From: an uncultured Ignavibacteriota bacterium
GTDB lineage: Bacteria > Bacteroidota > Ignavibacteria > Tepidaquicellales > Tepidaquicellaceae
Assembly (NCBI GenBank): GCA_937983305.1
Contig: CALKAJ010000145.1
Span: forward strand, 1-18,664
Length of the DNA: 18,664 nucleotides
Direction: 5' to 3'
Position numbers and translations under genes: made by a program
Notes under the pieces: model-generated
Seen by the model: only the letters and a program-made list of their open reading frames with translations
Told to the model about the DNA's origin: nothing
The model's database searches: none
Shown: positions 8,887 to 16,165 of the stretch, piece after piece
How the letters are laid out: each line of letters begins with the position of its first letter
Numbering within the stretch: the stretch's first letter is position 1

Positions 8887-9804
8887 TTACTGCTTAGCAG
8901 CTTTTCTCTTCCGGATTACTCTTTTTATAATTCTGTAGATAATATAGACAAGTACTAATAACGGAATTATTGCAATTAAGATAGTTATCACGGAAGCAAG
9001 CACCTTTGTAAATCCTTTCATACCGGATTTAATTGCCTGACCAAGCTCGTAAAAGAATCCGCCGCCTGATGATGTTTCAAGAAGCGATGGCTCGAAAATA
9101 CTAATTGTTAAGGTTGAGTAGTCCGCCTGACTTTTTAAGAATTTCATTCTGCCTTCGGTGCTTTCAATTTTTTGCCTTACGTCAGAAAGTTTTTGTTCTA
9201 CTTCGAGTACATCTGAAAGTCTTGTGGTTTTTTCCTGTAATAATTTATAGAGACGCTCTTCCAGCTCTTTCTGTGTTTTTTGTCTTGCTTCAAGGTCAAT
9301 GTATTCTTCGGTTACATCGCTTGAGTTTATATTTTGCGAAGATACTTTTCCAACTGCTGAAACTTCCGTTACAAGCTTATCGAAATCTTTTGAAGGTACT
9401 TTAATTGTTATTACACCTTGCTTTTTACCGGTAGCATTTGCGGAAGATGTTGAAGTTACTATTAATCCGCCAAGCGAATTAGTAATTTCAGTGATTTTTT
9501 TCTCCGCTTCGTCATACTTATCTGATTCAATCGTCATTTTTCCTGTTTTAACTACAAGTCTGTCCAGTATTTTTAAATCAGTACCCGATGTTTGCTGAGA
9601 GCCTGCGTCTTTTTGCTTCGTATATGATGAGGGCTCTGATGGTGATTTGCTTTTAACATCATCAAAACTTTTATCATATTCAACATTTGTTGAAATATCA
9701 CGCTTTGGGGAAACTTCAAAGCTTTCCTCCTTGAATTTTTCACAGCCGGCGAATAAGAAAATTATTACCGGAATTAACAACAAAAGATTTTTAAAGTTTT
9801 TCAT
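8887..9804 (-). CDS. DUF4349 domain lipoprotein
   Basis: A 305-aa envelope protein. Residues 1-20 form a lipoprotein signal with lipobox LFAGC, so Cys21 would be lipidated. A Ser/Lys/Glu-rich low-complexity linker follows (about 22-80). Residues about 82-285 match the DUF4349 pattern: VVKTGKMTIESDKYDEAEKK at the start, GGLIVTSTSS, ITIKVPSKDFDKLV, then a charged coiled-coil of about 50 residues (about 172-225) and YSTLTISIFEP. The C-terminus has one strongly hydrophobic segment (about 265-290) followed by a basic tail (KRVIRKRKAAK). A lipidated N-terminus together with a C-terminal membrane helix is the usual layout of this family. Its function is unknown. ATG 9804 is the only sensible start. 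It is divergent from the small membrane protein gene at 9909. Confidence 0.9.
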   Translation of the reverse strand: MKNFKNLLLLIPVIIFLFAGCEKFKEESFEVSPKRDISTNVEYDKSFDDVKSKSPSEPSSYTKQKDAGSQQTSGTDLKILDRLVVKTGKMTIESDKYDEAEKKITEITNSLGGLIVTSTSSANATGKKQGVITIKVPSKDFDKLVTEVSAVGKVSSQNINSSDVTEEYIDLEARQKTQKELEERLYKLLQEKTTRLSDVLEVEQKLSDVRQKIESTEGRMKFLKSQADYSTLTISIFEPSLLETSSGGGFFYELGQAIKSGMKGFTKVLASVITILIAIIPLLVLVYIIYRIIKRVIRKRKAAKQ

Positions 9805-9898
9805 TTTCTTAGGGTTTAATTATGATTTATACTAAATATAATTTTTTCTGTTCCTTTTTGAAACTTTTTAATTTTTCCCTCTGTTCTAATAAACGAAA

Positions 9899-9903
9899 AG
9901 GAG
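9899..9903 (+). promoter_or_regulatory. Shine-Dalgarno sequence AGGAG
   Basis: AGGAG lies 5 nt before ATG 9909. It decides the start against an upstream ATG at 9822, which would add 29 non-hydrophobic, cysteine- and phenylalanine-rich residues without a ribosome site. Most neighbouring genes show no such motif, so this one stands out. Confidence 0.8.
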
Positions 9904-9908
9904 ATATA

Positions 9909-10256
9909 ATGAAATCGTATTTGATTTTGATTTTAAACGGAATAGTATTAATGGCAATCGGAACCTATGGTTACGTAATGCCGGGCGGAAGCCCAACATC
10001 GCTGATAGCAACCGGAAGCGGATTTTTAATGGTGCTCTTCAGTATTCCTGTGAAAAAGGAGAACGCTTTGTTCGCTCATATAGCAGTAGGATTCACGGGA
10101 TTGATATCAGTTCTTTTCTTTGTCGTTGGCTTTTTAAGAAGCAATTCTTTAATTCTCATAATGGCTTCAATTACTTTTGTATCGTTGGTGTTGCATATAG
10201 CAGATTTTTTCATGAGAAAAAAAGATAGAGAAAAAGTTGACATTTCAAATAGCTAA
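9909..10256 (+). CDS. Small integral membrane protein, about four helices
   Basis: A 115-aa hydrophobic protein. Four probable membrane segments lie at about 3-21 (LILILNGIVLMAIGTYGYV), 27-46, 52-72 and 78-98, and the tail is short and charged (RKKDREK). The pattern GTYGYVMPGGSPTSLIATG is loosely like the glycine-rich turn of the TMEM14/UPF0136 family, but this is only a weak resemblance and I do not assign a function. It is the only plus-strand gene in the window, divergent from the DUF4349 lipoprotein gene with about 104 bp between their starts, so shared regulation is possible. Two hairpins follow its stop codon. Confidence 0.8.
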   Translation: MKSYLILILNGIVLMAIGTYGYVMPGGSPTSLIATGSGFLMVLFSIPVKKENALFAHIAVGFTGLISVLFFVVGFLRSNSLILIMASITFVSLVLHIADFFMRKKDREKVDISNS

Positions 10257-10292
10257 TAAAAGAATTAGTAAAATATCTTAGCTGCCATAATC

Positions 10293-10312
10293 GAAGTTCC
10301 TTAGGGAACTTC
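10293..10312 (+). repeat. Perfect 8-bp hairpin with TTAG loop
   Basis: GAAGTTCC-TTAG-GGAACTTC, located 36 bp after the stop of the small membrane protein. It has no T-tract. Its AGTTCC/GGAACT arms resemble the inner arms of the next hairpin at 10337-10358, so the two may be related copies or alternative pairing partners. Confidence 0.75.
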
Positions 10313-10328
10313 AGTTAGGGTAGAAAAA

Positions 10329-10380
10329 ATCACATTGGGAGTTCTTTCGGGAACTCCCGTAAAAATGTGATGTTTTTTTT
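10329..10380. terminator. Probable bidirectional intrinsic terminator between convergent genes
   Basis: An inner stem GGGAGTTC/GAACTCCC (10337-10344 with 10351-10358, loop TTTCGG) is enclosed by an outer stem ATCACATT/AATGTGAT (10329-10336 with 10364-10371). Eight Ts follow on the plus strand (10373-10380). On the minus strand the stem is followed by a short T-run, from the A-run at 10324-10329. It lies between the ends of the plus-strand membrane protein gene (10256) and the minus-strand gene at 10406, where a terminator serving both directions is expected. Confidence 0.88.
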
Positions 10381-10405
10381 ATACACATTCCTTACAAAAT
10401 TTTAA

Positions 10406-11467
10406 TTAAAATATCCTCCCGGATTTCAATTCTCTCTGATAATCTCTTTTGTGATAAAAGAGCACCTTCATAAAAATCTCATTATCTTTGAATCTTGACT
10501 CCAAATCATCAATCATATTCAGGTAGCCTCCAATATCTTTTTTATCACTGTAATAACTCATAATGTACCACAATCTATGATGATTACCGGCAAATTCAGG
10601 ATGCTTTAAAATCAGATTGTAGTAAAACTCAATTGCACTGATTGATTTTCTAGGGGCACCAATACTGTATAAAACTTTATCAATATATACCGAGTTTTCG
10701 TACTTTACAAAGAAACTGTCGATTTTCTCTTGTAATAACAATTTATAGTCAGTTGTATCGTTCCATAATTTTGAAACCATTTCTAAGTGTTCTTTTAGTC
10801 TTATATAATAATTATACGCATTTGTATCTTGCTCCAACATTGGTCTCTTTTCCAAGCCTTCTTTATATGCTATTAAATCATTATAAGCAATTGTATCTTT
10901 CCAATAAATTGAATCTTTCCACATAATTGGAATCATTTCTAAATATTCTTTTCTTGCTAAAAGATCTTTGCCCTCAGGTTTATGAACAACAAACTTAACA
11001 GGCTTTGCCTCCACTTTATACTGTTTGCCTTTAATCATAACATTTCTATATGCAGTTATCTCATATTCATCCGCAGGGAAATAATGACCGACCTGATAAA
11101 TTTCTCGTGGTTTTTGAAGTTCATAATCTCCAAAATCTAATACCTCAAATGAACACATAGTATCCGGATAATCATACGAAGGAAAACCACAACTATATTG
11201 TGGTCCATGATATCGTACCCCCTGCTTATTAGAGTTTGTTACATTTACATTGCCACTATACAACCAATAGTCAAGTTTAACCTTCTTCTTATCAATTATA
11301 AATATCGTTTCCAGCCATACATTTTCTCCTTCAAGATAATCACTCTTGTCAGTAGAAATTATAAGTTGAATACCCTTTGTAATTTCAGAAGGATTCTTCT
11401 CTTGCGGTATCACAAAATTTCCCTCCAGACTAAAAAACACTAATATTAAAAATATTTTCCTCATCAT
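10406..11467 (-). CDS. Secreted protein: Ig-like domain plus helical repeats, unknown function
   Basis: A 353-aa protein that I do not recognise as a named family. Residues 1 to about 22 are a signal peptide (KIFLILVFFSLEGNFVI). Residues about 32-165 are beta-rich and open with IQLIISTDKSDYLEGENVWLE (in part), a pattern of macroglobulin/Ig-like domains in Bacteroidota envelope proteins. They end in VKFVVHKPEG. From about 170 the protein is helical, with three imperfect copies of a unit beginning KE-x-LE (KEYLEMIPIMW at 173, KEGLEKRPM at 202, KEHLEMVSKLW at 225), followed by a TPR-like stretch. There is no T9SS sorting domain, unlike its neighbours. The start codon overlaps the stop of the upstream propeller gene in an ATGA, so the two are probably translationally coupled and may act together outside the inner membrane. 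Confidence 0.75.
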   Translation of the reverse strand: MMRKIFLILVFFSLEGNFVIPQEKNPSEITKGIQLIISTDKSDYLEGENVWLETIFIIDKKKVKLDYWLYSGNVNVTNSNKQGVRYHGPQYSCGFPSYDYPDTMCSFEVLDFGDYELQKPREIYQVGHYFPADEYEITAYRNVMIKGKQYKVEAKPVKFVVHKPEGKDLLARKEYLEMIPIMWKDSIYWKDTIAYNDLIAYKEGLEKRPMLEQDTNAYNYYIRLKEHLEMVSKLWNDTTDYKLLLQEKIDSFFVKYENSVYIDKVLYSIGAPRKSISAIEFYYNLILKHPEFAGNHHRLWYIMSYYSDKKDIGGYLNMIDDLESRFKDNEIFMKVLFYHKRDYQRELKSGRIF

Positions 11468-12783
11468 TTTATAGCAATCATCCTTTTCGTTTCTGAAAAA
11501 CCATCTGTAATTAACTTATAAAAATATATTCCGCTCGCAATGTTGCTTGCATCGAAAGTTGTTTCGTATGTGCCGGGCTGGAGTGATTCATTTATAAGGG
11601 TTGCGACTTCTTTGCCGAGGATGTCGAAGACTATTAATTTTACATTCCCGGATTTTGCAATTTGAAATTTAATATTTGTTGTTGGATTAAACGGGTTTGG
11701 ATAGTTTTGCAATAATGAATATGAAGAAGGGATTTCAGAGTTGATATTAATTATACCCACACCACCGTTAGTTGTTTTAAAAAGCTTAGGAAAATAATTT
11801 GATGAGGTTCCCATTGCCCAACCTGTAATTTCGTTTACGAAATACGCAGCATCGAATGAGCAGTTTTGTGCAACCGATACAATTGCCCAATTTTTTCCGC
11901 TATTAGTTGTTTTAAGAATTCCAGATTCGGAACCAACCCATCCAACGCTATCATTTAGAAAAAATATTTTATAACAATGTATCGGATCATATTTACTTTC
12001 CCAATTTTGTCCCCCGTTTGTAGTCTTTTTAATACCAAAATGAACAAAACTTAAATATCCTGTGTTTTCATTTAGAAATTTTATATCCCTAATTGTATTG
12101 TTAAAATAACTCGAATCGCTTATTTGTGTTATCCAATTTTGTCCTCCATTTGTTGTCTTAATTAATTTGGATATATATAAATTTGTTGGTGGTTCAAAAT
12201 ATATCTTGTTAGCCCAGCCTGTCATCCCATTAATAAAATGCAAATTAGAGTTTTGAAATGCACTGAAATAATCATCAATTACAAACCAGTTTAAACCTCC
12301 GTTTGTAGTTTTCTTTAAATATTTACCAGCCACATATCCTGTATTATTGTCAATAAATTGTATGTCCTTTAATCGATCAGTTGCTTCAAAATATAATGAA
12401 TCCCATGTTATCCCTTTGTTAGTTGTTTTTTTAATCAATTCATAAGTAAATATACTGTTATAAAATCCACCTGAAACCCAACCTGTATTATCATTAATAA
12501 AACTTATCGAAGAATAATGATTATTAATATTTGTTGGTATCTTAATCCAGTTTGTGCCTCCATTTGTAGTTCGGGCAAATACTCCGTTGCCTCCAACTAT
12601 AAACCCTGTTTGTGAATCAAAAAAGTATATACTATTTATGTTTGAATACACAGGATAACCTATCGGTTGTTCAATCCATCCTGATTGCGAATGGGATGTT
12701 GTACTTAATAGCATTACCAAGAATAAAACAACTATTAACTTTTTTACTGATAAAAAGAATTGGAATTTCTCTGCGTTCAACAT
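11464..12783 (-). CDS. T9SS-secreted Ycf48/BNR-type beta-propeller, 7 repeats
   Basis: A 439-aa secreted protein. A signal peptide lies at about 14-33 (KKLIVVLFLVMLLSTTSHSQ). Seven repeats follow, of about 45 residues each, with the signature (K/R)TTNGGxNW and a partner strand of the type I(Q/K)F-x-N-x-NTGY. Seven such units would make one complete seven-bladed propeller, as in the photosystem II assembly factor Ycf48 and sialidase/BNR folds. No catalytic residues can be recognised, so binding is more likely than catalysis. Residues about 350-439 are a T9SS sorting domain (LLQNYPNPFNPTTNIKF, VFDILGKEVATLIN, SGIYFYKL). A probable terminator lies between this gene and the upstream propeller gene. 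The middle of the sorting-domain DNA is nearly identical to that of the gene at 12848. Confidence 0.88.
   Translation of the reverse strand: MLNAEKFQFFLSVKKLIVVLFLVMLLSTTSHSQSGWIEQPIGYPVYSNINSIYFFDSQTGFIVGGNGVFARTTNGGTNWIKIPTNINNHYSSISFINDNTGWVSGGFYNSIFTYELIKKTTNKGITWDSLYFEATDRLKDIQFIDNNTGYVAGKYLKKTTNGGLNWFVIDDYFSAFQNSNLHFINGMTGWANKIYFEPPTNLYISKLIKTTNGGQNWITQISDSSYFNNTIRDIKFLNENTGYLSFVHFGIKKTTNGGQNWESKYDPIHCYKIFFLNDSVGWVGSESGILKTTNSGKNWAIVSVAQNCSFDAAYFVNEITGWAMGTSSNYFPKLFKTTNGGVGIININSEIPSSYSLLQNYPNPFNPTTNIKFQIAKSGNVKLIVFDILGKEVATLINESLQPGTYETTFDASNIASGIYFYKLITDGFSETKRMIAIK
11596..11709 (-). repeat. Sorting-domain DNA block shared with 12980-13093
   Basis: This 114-bp block inside the T9SS sorting domain of one propeller gene differs at only about 4 positions by eye from 12980-13093 in the neighbouring gene. 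Outside the block the two genes diverge quickly. This points to recent duplication or gene conversion of the secretion tag. Confidence 0.85.
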
Positions 12784-12810
12784 GTTTTTCTATCTTTTAT
12801 GTTTTCAAAA

Positions 12811-12836
12811 CCCCCCAGTGGCTTTCACTGCGGGGG
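12811..12836 (-). terminator. Hairpin between two propeller genes
   Basis: CCCCCCAGTG pairs with CACTGCGGGGG (one bulged base) around a loop of about 5 nt. It follows the stop of the minus-strand gene at 12848. The T-run on the minus-strand side is short (TTTTG) and the one on the plus-strand side is longer (six Ts), so it may be a modest terminator or attenuator for the upstream gene rather than a complete stop. Confidence 0.65.
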
Positions 12837-12847
12837 ATTTTTTAATT

Positions 12848-14995
12848 TTATCTTATTAATAGCATTTTCTTTGTTTCGGTGAAACCTTCTGTCGTCAGTT
12901 GATAGAAATAAGCGCCGCTGGATAATGCTGAGCCGTCGAAAGTGATTTCGTATGTGCCTGGCTGAAGCGATTCATTTACAAGGGTTGCGACTTCTTTGCC
13001 GAGGATGTCGAAGACTATTAATTTTACATTCCCGGATTTTGCAATTTGAAATTTTATATTTGTTGTTGGGTTGAACGGGTTTGGATAATTTTGTCCCAAA
13101 GAATACTTTGAAGGAATAATTTCATTATTATTTATGTTGCTTACAAAATTTCCACCTCCATTTGTTGTCCTTAGAATAATATTATTATAACCTGCAATTA
13201 TTCCAGTATTTGCATCAAAGAATTTTGCAAATTCTATACGCTCGTTAGTAGGAATATCCAGTGGTCCCCAGCTATATCCCGCATCTGTCGATTTATATAC
13301 TACTCCATAACTTGATAAATACATTATACTGTTGTTCACTATTTCAATCATTGTACAAAAAGATGTTGTCGGTGCGTTTACCTGAAACCAGTTATTCCCT
13401 CCGTTTGTAGTTTTTAACAATCCATATCCCGAACAGTATCCTGTACTAGAATTAATAAACTTCATGCTGTAAAAACCCACATAATTTCCATTCCCGCCAA
13501 ATACCTGATTCCAGGTAGCACCAGCATCTGTGGTCTTATATATTCGCTTTTCAGAATTTGACATACTGCCAGACATAAATCCTGTATTGGAGTTTAACAC
13601 ACATATGTCGTAAACACTGTAGATTGTGTTTGGTGATAATTGAGTCCAATTATAACCTCCGTCGGTTGTTCTGTAAACTTGATCATAAAGTGCAGTAACT
13701 ATGCCTGTCGAGGCATCAAAGAATTTAATTTTGTTGGCTGAAGAATAACTGTTTATAGTATAAGTAATAAACCAATTCTCTCCGCCGTTAGTCGTTTTTG
13801 CTACGTTTCCGATTCCTGAATTCCCGCCGGTCGTATATCCTGTATTTGCATTTACAAAGCAAATACCACTTATATGACCTCCAAACGGTGAGGTTTTTTG
13901 TATCCATGAATCTCCTGCATCCGTAGTCTTTAATATTGTATTGTTCCATCCGCAAATAAAACCTGTATTATTATCCGTGAATGCATAGTCTTTAAGCCAC
14001 GTTGCTGCTGTTCCCTCACCGGTTGCGCTTGTTATCTTTATCCAGTTATCACCTGCATTAGTAGTATAAAAAATCTTGTTATTCCAGCCCATAACGTATC
14101 CTGAATTGGGACTTGAAAAAATTATTTTGTTTGCCATTGAACTTGGGAAGTATTCAACAAAAGTTTTTTGCGTCCAGTTTGCACCGCCATTAGTTGAAGT
14201 ATAAAAACCATTATTGTAAGCTGCGTATAAGTTGTTTTCATCAAGTACAAACATACCGGAATTATAAACAGGATTTGTTGGATTCATAGTTGTCCAGCTA
14301 TTTCCCATATTTGTAGTCTTAATAATCTTACCGTTATTGTAAGCTATCGCAGAAGTGCTGTTAATTGCTTTCTCAATTCTCAAAATTCCACCTGTAGGAA
14401 ATATTGTATCGTTCCAGCTTATTCCTCCATTTGAAGTCCTTTTCAGTGTAGTGACTCCTTCCATAGGATTGCTCGTAAGAAGTCCGTAATTTTCATTGAA
14501 GAAATGCATTGAGTTTAAAGTGTTTGTGTATGAAAGCAGAACAACCCAGTTAACTCCTCCGTTTGTCGTCTTGTACAATTTTTGCCCATCCATTGCGAAT
14601 CCGTTATTAATATCAAACATTTGAATTGAGATTATTGTGGAATAACCCGGAGTTCCGCACAAACTGAAATTTATTCCTCCATTAGTACTTTTGTATATTT
14701 TTCCAACATCAGAACCGATAAAGACAATATTGTTATCATACTGATAATAATATTTAAAACTTTCGGTAATCCCGGATACTTTGTTCGAAACACTCCAGTT
14801 ATTACCATAATTTGTTGTTCTAATGATAGTGCCGCAATCTCCGGTAGCTATAAGTTCGTTTCCTCCCTTAAACTGCAAACTATACATGTTATTTCCCTGT
14901 GGAGATGGATTCACCCATTTCCAGTTACTCTGTGAATAGGCTAACGTACTGCCAAGGAAAATTATTGCAACGAGTGTAACTTTAATTTGTTTCAT
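12848..14995 (-). CDS. T9SS-secreted Ycf48/BNR-type double beta-propeller, 14 repeats
   Basis: A 715-aa secreted protein with signal peptide 1 to about 21 (KVTLVAIIFLGSTLAYSQ). I count fourteen units of the (K/R)(T/S)T(N/D)xGxxW type, from RTTNYGNNW near the start to RTTNGGGNF near residue 620, spaced about 45 residues apart. Each has an accompanying strand such as FFDASTGIV or FTDNNTGFICG. Fourteen units fit two seven-bladed propellers in tandem. This fold is known from Ycf48, sortilin-like Vps10 and BNR proteins. No active-site residues are evident, so a surface binding or adhesion role is inference. Residues about 630-715 are a T9SS sorting domain (LGQNYPNPFNPTTNIKF, VFDILGKEVATLVN, SGAYFYQL). 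The sorting domain is a DNA mosaic of neighbouring genes (see the repeat entries). Confidence 0.88.
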   Translation of the reverse strand: MKQIKVTLVAIIFLGSTLAYSQSNWKWVNPSPQGNNMYSLQFKGGNELIATGDCGTIIRTTNYGNNWSVSNKVSGITESFKYYYQYDNNIVFIGSDVGKIYKSTNGGINFSLCGTPGYSTIISIQMFDINNGFAMDGQKLYKTTNGGVNWVVLLSYTNTLNSMHFFNENYGLLTSNPMEGVTTLKRTSNGGISWNDTIFPTGGILRIEKAINSTSAIAYNNGKIIKTTNMGNSWTTMNPTNPVYNSGMFVLDENNLYAAYNNGFYTSTNGGANWTQKTFVEYFPSSMANKIIFSSPNSGYVMGWNNKIFYTTNAGDNWIKITSATGEGTAATWLKDYAFTDNNTGFICGWNNTILKTTDAGDSWIQKTSPFGGHISGICFVNANTGYTTGGNSGIGNVAKTTNGGENWFITYTINSYSSANKIKFFDASTGIVTALYDQVYRTTDGGYNWTQLSPNTIYSVYDICVLNSNTGFMSGSMSNSEKRIYKTTDAGATWNQVFGGNGNYVGFYSMKFINSSTGYCSGYGLLKTTNGGNNWFQVNAPTTSFCTMIEIVNNSIMYLSSYGVVYKSTDAGYSWGPLDIPTNERIEFAKFFDANTGIIAGYNNIILRTTNGGGNFVSNINNNEIIPSKYSLGQNYPNPFNPTTNIKFQIAKSGNVKLIVFDILGKEVATLVNESLQPGTYEITFDGSALSSGAYFYQLTTEGFTETKKMLLIR
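12901..13015 (-). repeat. Sorting-domain DNA block shared with 15133-15247
   Basis: This 115-bp block encodes the last third of the sorting domain. It differs from 15133-15247 at one base by eye (12911 A versus 15143 C), while flanking sequence differs clearly. Synonymous sites are conserved too, so protein-level selection alone does not explain it. Recent recombination or duplication is likely. Confidence 0.9.
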
Positions 14996-15025
14996 AGTCC
15001 TATAATTTAATTATTTTAATAACAC

Positions 15026-15058
15026 TCCCGATACGTTTGCCGCGGCAAACTATCGGGA
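15026..15058. repeat. GC-rich intergenic palindrome (REP-like)
   Basis: TCCCGATA (15026-15033), one bulged C, the perfect 16-bp palindrome GTTTGCCGCGGCAAAC (15035-15050), then TATCGGGA (15051-15058). It is much richer in GC than the surrounding AT-rich spacer. It lies between two T9SS cargo genes. There is no T-run on either side, so a terminator role is doubtful; it looks more like a repetitive extragenic palindrome. Confidence 0.8.
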
Positions 15059-15062
15059 TTTC

Positions 15063-15090
15063 TGATAAAGTGATTTATATCACTTTATCA
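15063..15090 (-). terminator. 12-bp perfect hairpin overlapping a stop codon
   Basis: TGATAAAGTGAT-TTAT-ATCACTTTATCA is a perfect 12-bp stem with a 4-nt loop. It includes the TGA stop codon (15080-15082) of the interrupted cargo gene. It is AT-rich without a following T-tract, so it could stabilise the mRNA 3' end or help termination together with the palindrome 5 nt downstream. Its role is inferred. Confidence 0.55.
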
Positions 15091-16135
15091 TCAACATTCT
15101 TTTTGTTTCAGTAAAACCATTCGTAATCAGTTGATAGAAATACGCGCCGCTGGATAATGCTGAGCCGTCGAAAGTGATTTCGTATGTGCCTGGCTGAAGC
15201 GATTCATTTACAAGGGTTGCGACTTCTTTGCCGAGGATGTCGAAGACAATTAGCTTAACCGGATTCCGGCCTATGCCGGAATGACAGAGCGGAATCTGAA
15301 ACTCAATCTTCGTAACGGGATTAAACGGGTTAGGATAGTTTTGTGACAACGAAAAATCTTTTGCTACTCCGCTTATCTTTCTAATGTTCATAGCACATGT
15401 TGTAAAACTAATTCCGTAAATTCCTTTGTCAGACGGACTTAAATTCTTTTCGAATACATACCACATACGGAAGCAGGCTGAGTTTGGAACTAGATTCGCT
15501 GTACTTAATGCAATCTTTGAGTAGTAATTTGTATCGTTTGAAACGAGAACATTCACTGAGTCCCACGAATATTTCATCTTTGTCTTTGCATAAACCGAAT
15601 TACCTGTTTTCGTTAGAAATCCATAACATCCGTTTAGTGTGTTATCTCCAATTATAAATTCACTGCCTTTGTAACTCCACATATCAATAACTGCTGAAGT
15701 CAAAATATTATGATGCACACTGCTTTGTCCGTTCCATTTTATTTCAGTTCCGAAAACATTTCGTTTACCGTTAGAATAATTTTCAAAGATACACATATAA
15801 GGATTTGGATTTGAACCCATTTGCGCGAACCCGGCATTATAATTCAAACCTGAATATCTTACTGTATCAATAAACAAATTCAGAGAGCTTGCGATTGTAT
15901 CTGCTTTTAAACAATATATAGAATTTTGTACTGAAGAGAATTCTCTTTCAAAACTTATGAAAATCTTTTTAGGTGTAGTAGTAGAAATATTTACAAATGG
16001 ATTTTTACAAATCTCATTTATTCCCAAAGTTAAATTAGTATCTTTTAAAACACTATGATTATCTGAACTAATAATCTTTAGTTTTATGTCATTGCCTGAT
16101 TTATAAACAACAGCATAAGAATGTTGATTAATCAA
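15080..16135 (-). CDS. C-terminal fragment of the interrupted T9SS cargo gene
   Basis: This fragment is 351 aa if translation restarts at TTG 16135, though a restart is doubtful since no ribosome site is seen. Residues 1 to about 255 are beta-strand-rich with no family that I recognise. The last 90 or so residues are a T9SS sorting domain (LSQNYPNPFNPVTKIEF, VFDILGKEVATLVN, SGAYFYQL). That domain has the six-residue excess IPLCHSGIGRNPVK where neighbours have IAKSGNVK; the extra codons come from a 20-bp palindrome. Without a signal peptide this piece could not reach the T9SS. Confidence 0.6.
   Translation of the reverse strand: MINQHSYAVVYKSGNDIKLKIISSDNHSVLKDTNLTLGINEICKNPFVNISTTTPKKIFISFEREFSSVQNSIYCLKADTIASSLNLFIDTVRYSGLNYNAGFAQMGSNPNPYMCIFENYSNGKRNVFGTEIKWNGQSSVHHNILTSAVIDMWSYKGSEFIIGDNTLNGCYGFLTKTGNSVYAKTKMKYSWDSVNVLVSNDTNYYSKIALSTANLVPNSACFRMWYVFEKNLSPSDKGIYGISFTTCAMNIRKISGVAKDFSLSQNYPNPFNPVTKIEFQIPLCHSGIGRNPVKLIVFDILGKEVATLVNESLQPGTYEITFDGSALSSGAYFYQLITNGFTETKRMLMIK
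15263..15282. repeat. 20-bp palindrome inside a sorting-domain coding sequence (copy 1)
   Basis: ATTCCGGC-CTAT-GCCGGAAT has a perfect 8-bp stem and a 4-nt loop, followed by GACAGAGCGGAATC. It encodes part of the CHSGIGRNP peptide that is absent from the related sorting domains at 11464 and 12848. The size and ends (ATTCC...GGAAT) resemble neisserial dRS3 repeats, which are ATTCCC-N8-GGGAAT; a common origin is not implied. Confidence 0.88.
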
Positions 16136-16165
16136 AGCAATCTGCGTATTTGTCTGTTCACCGCC

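Noticed and set aside
9105..9598. Two overlapping plus-strand open frames of 99 codons
   Set aside because: They lie opposite the DUF4349 gene, have no family resemblance or ribosome site, and are explained by the base composition of the real gene.
9822..9908. Longer start of the small membrane protein at ATG 9822
   Set aside because: AGGAG 5 nt before ATG 9909 and the start of the first membrane helix there support the shorter form.
11464..14995. Periodic TTNGG-coding DNA considered as a CRISPR or non-coding tandem array
   Set aside because: The period is about 135 bp with variable bases at third codon positions, and it follows the reading frame, so it is a protein repeat.
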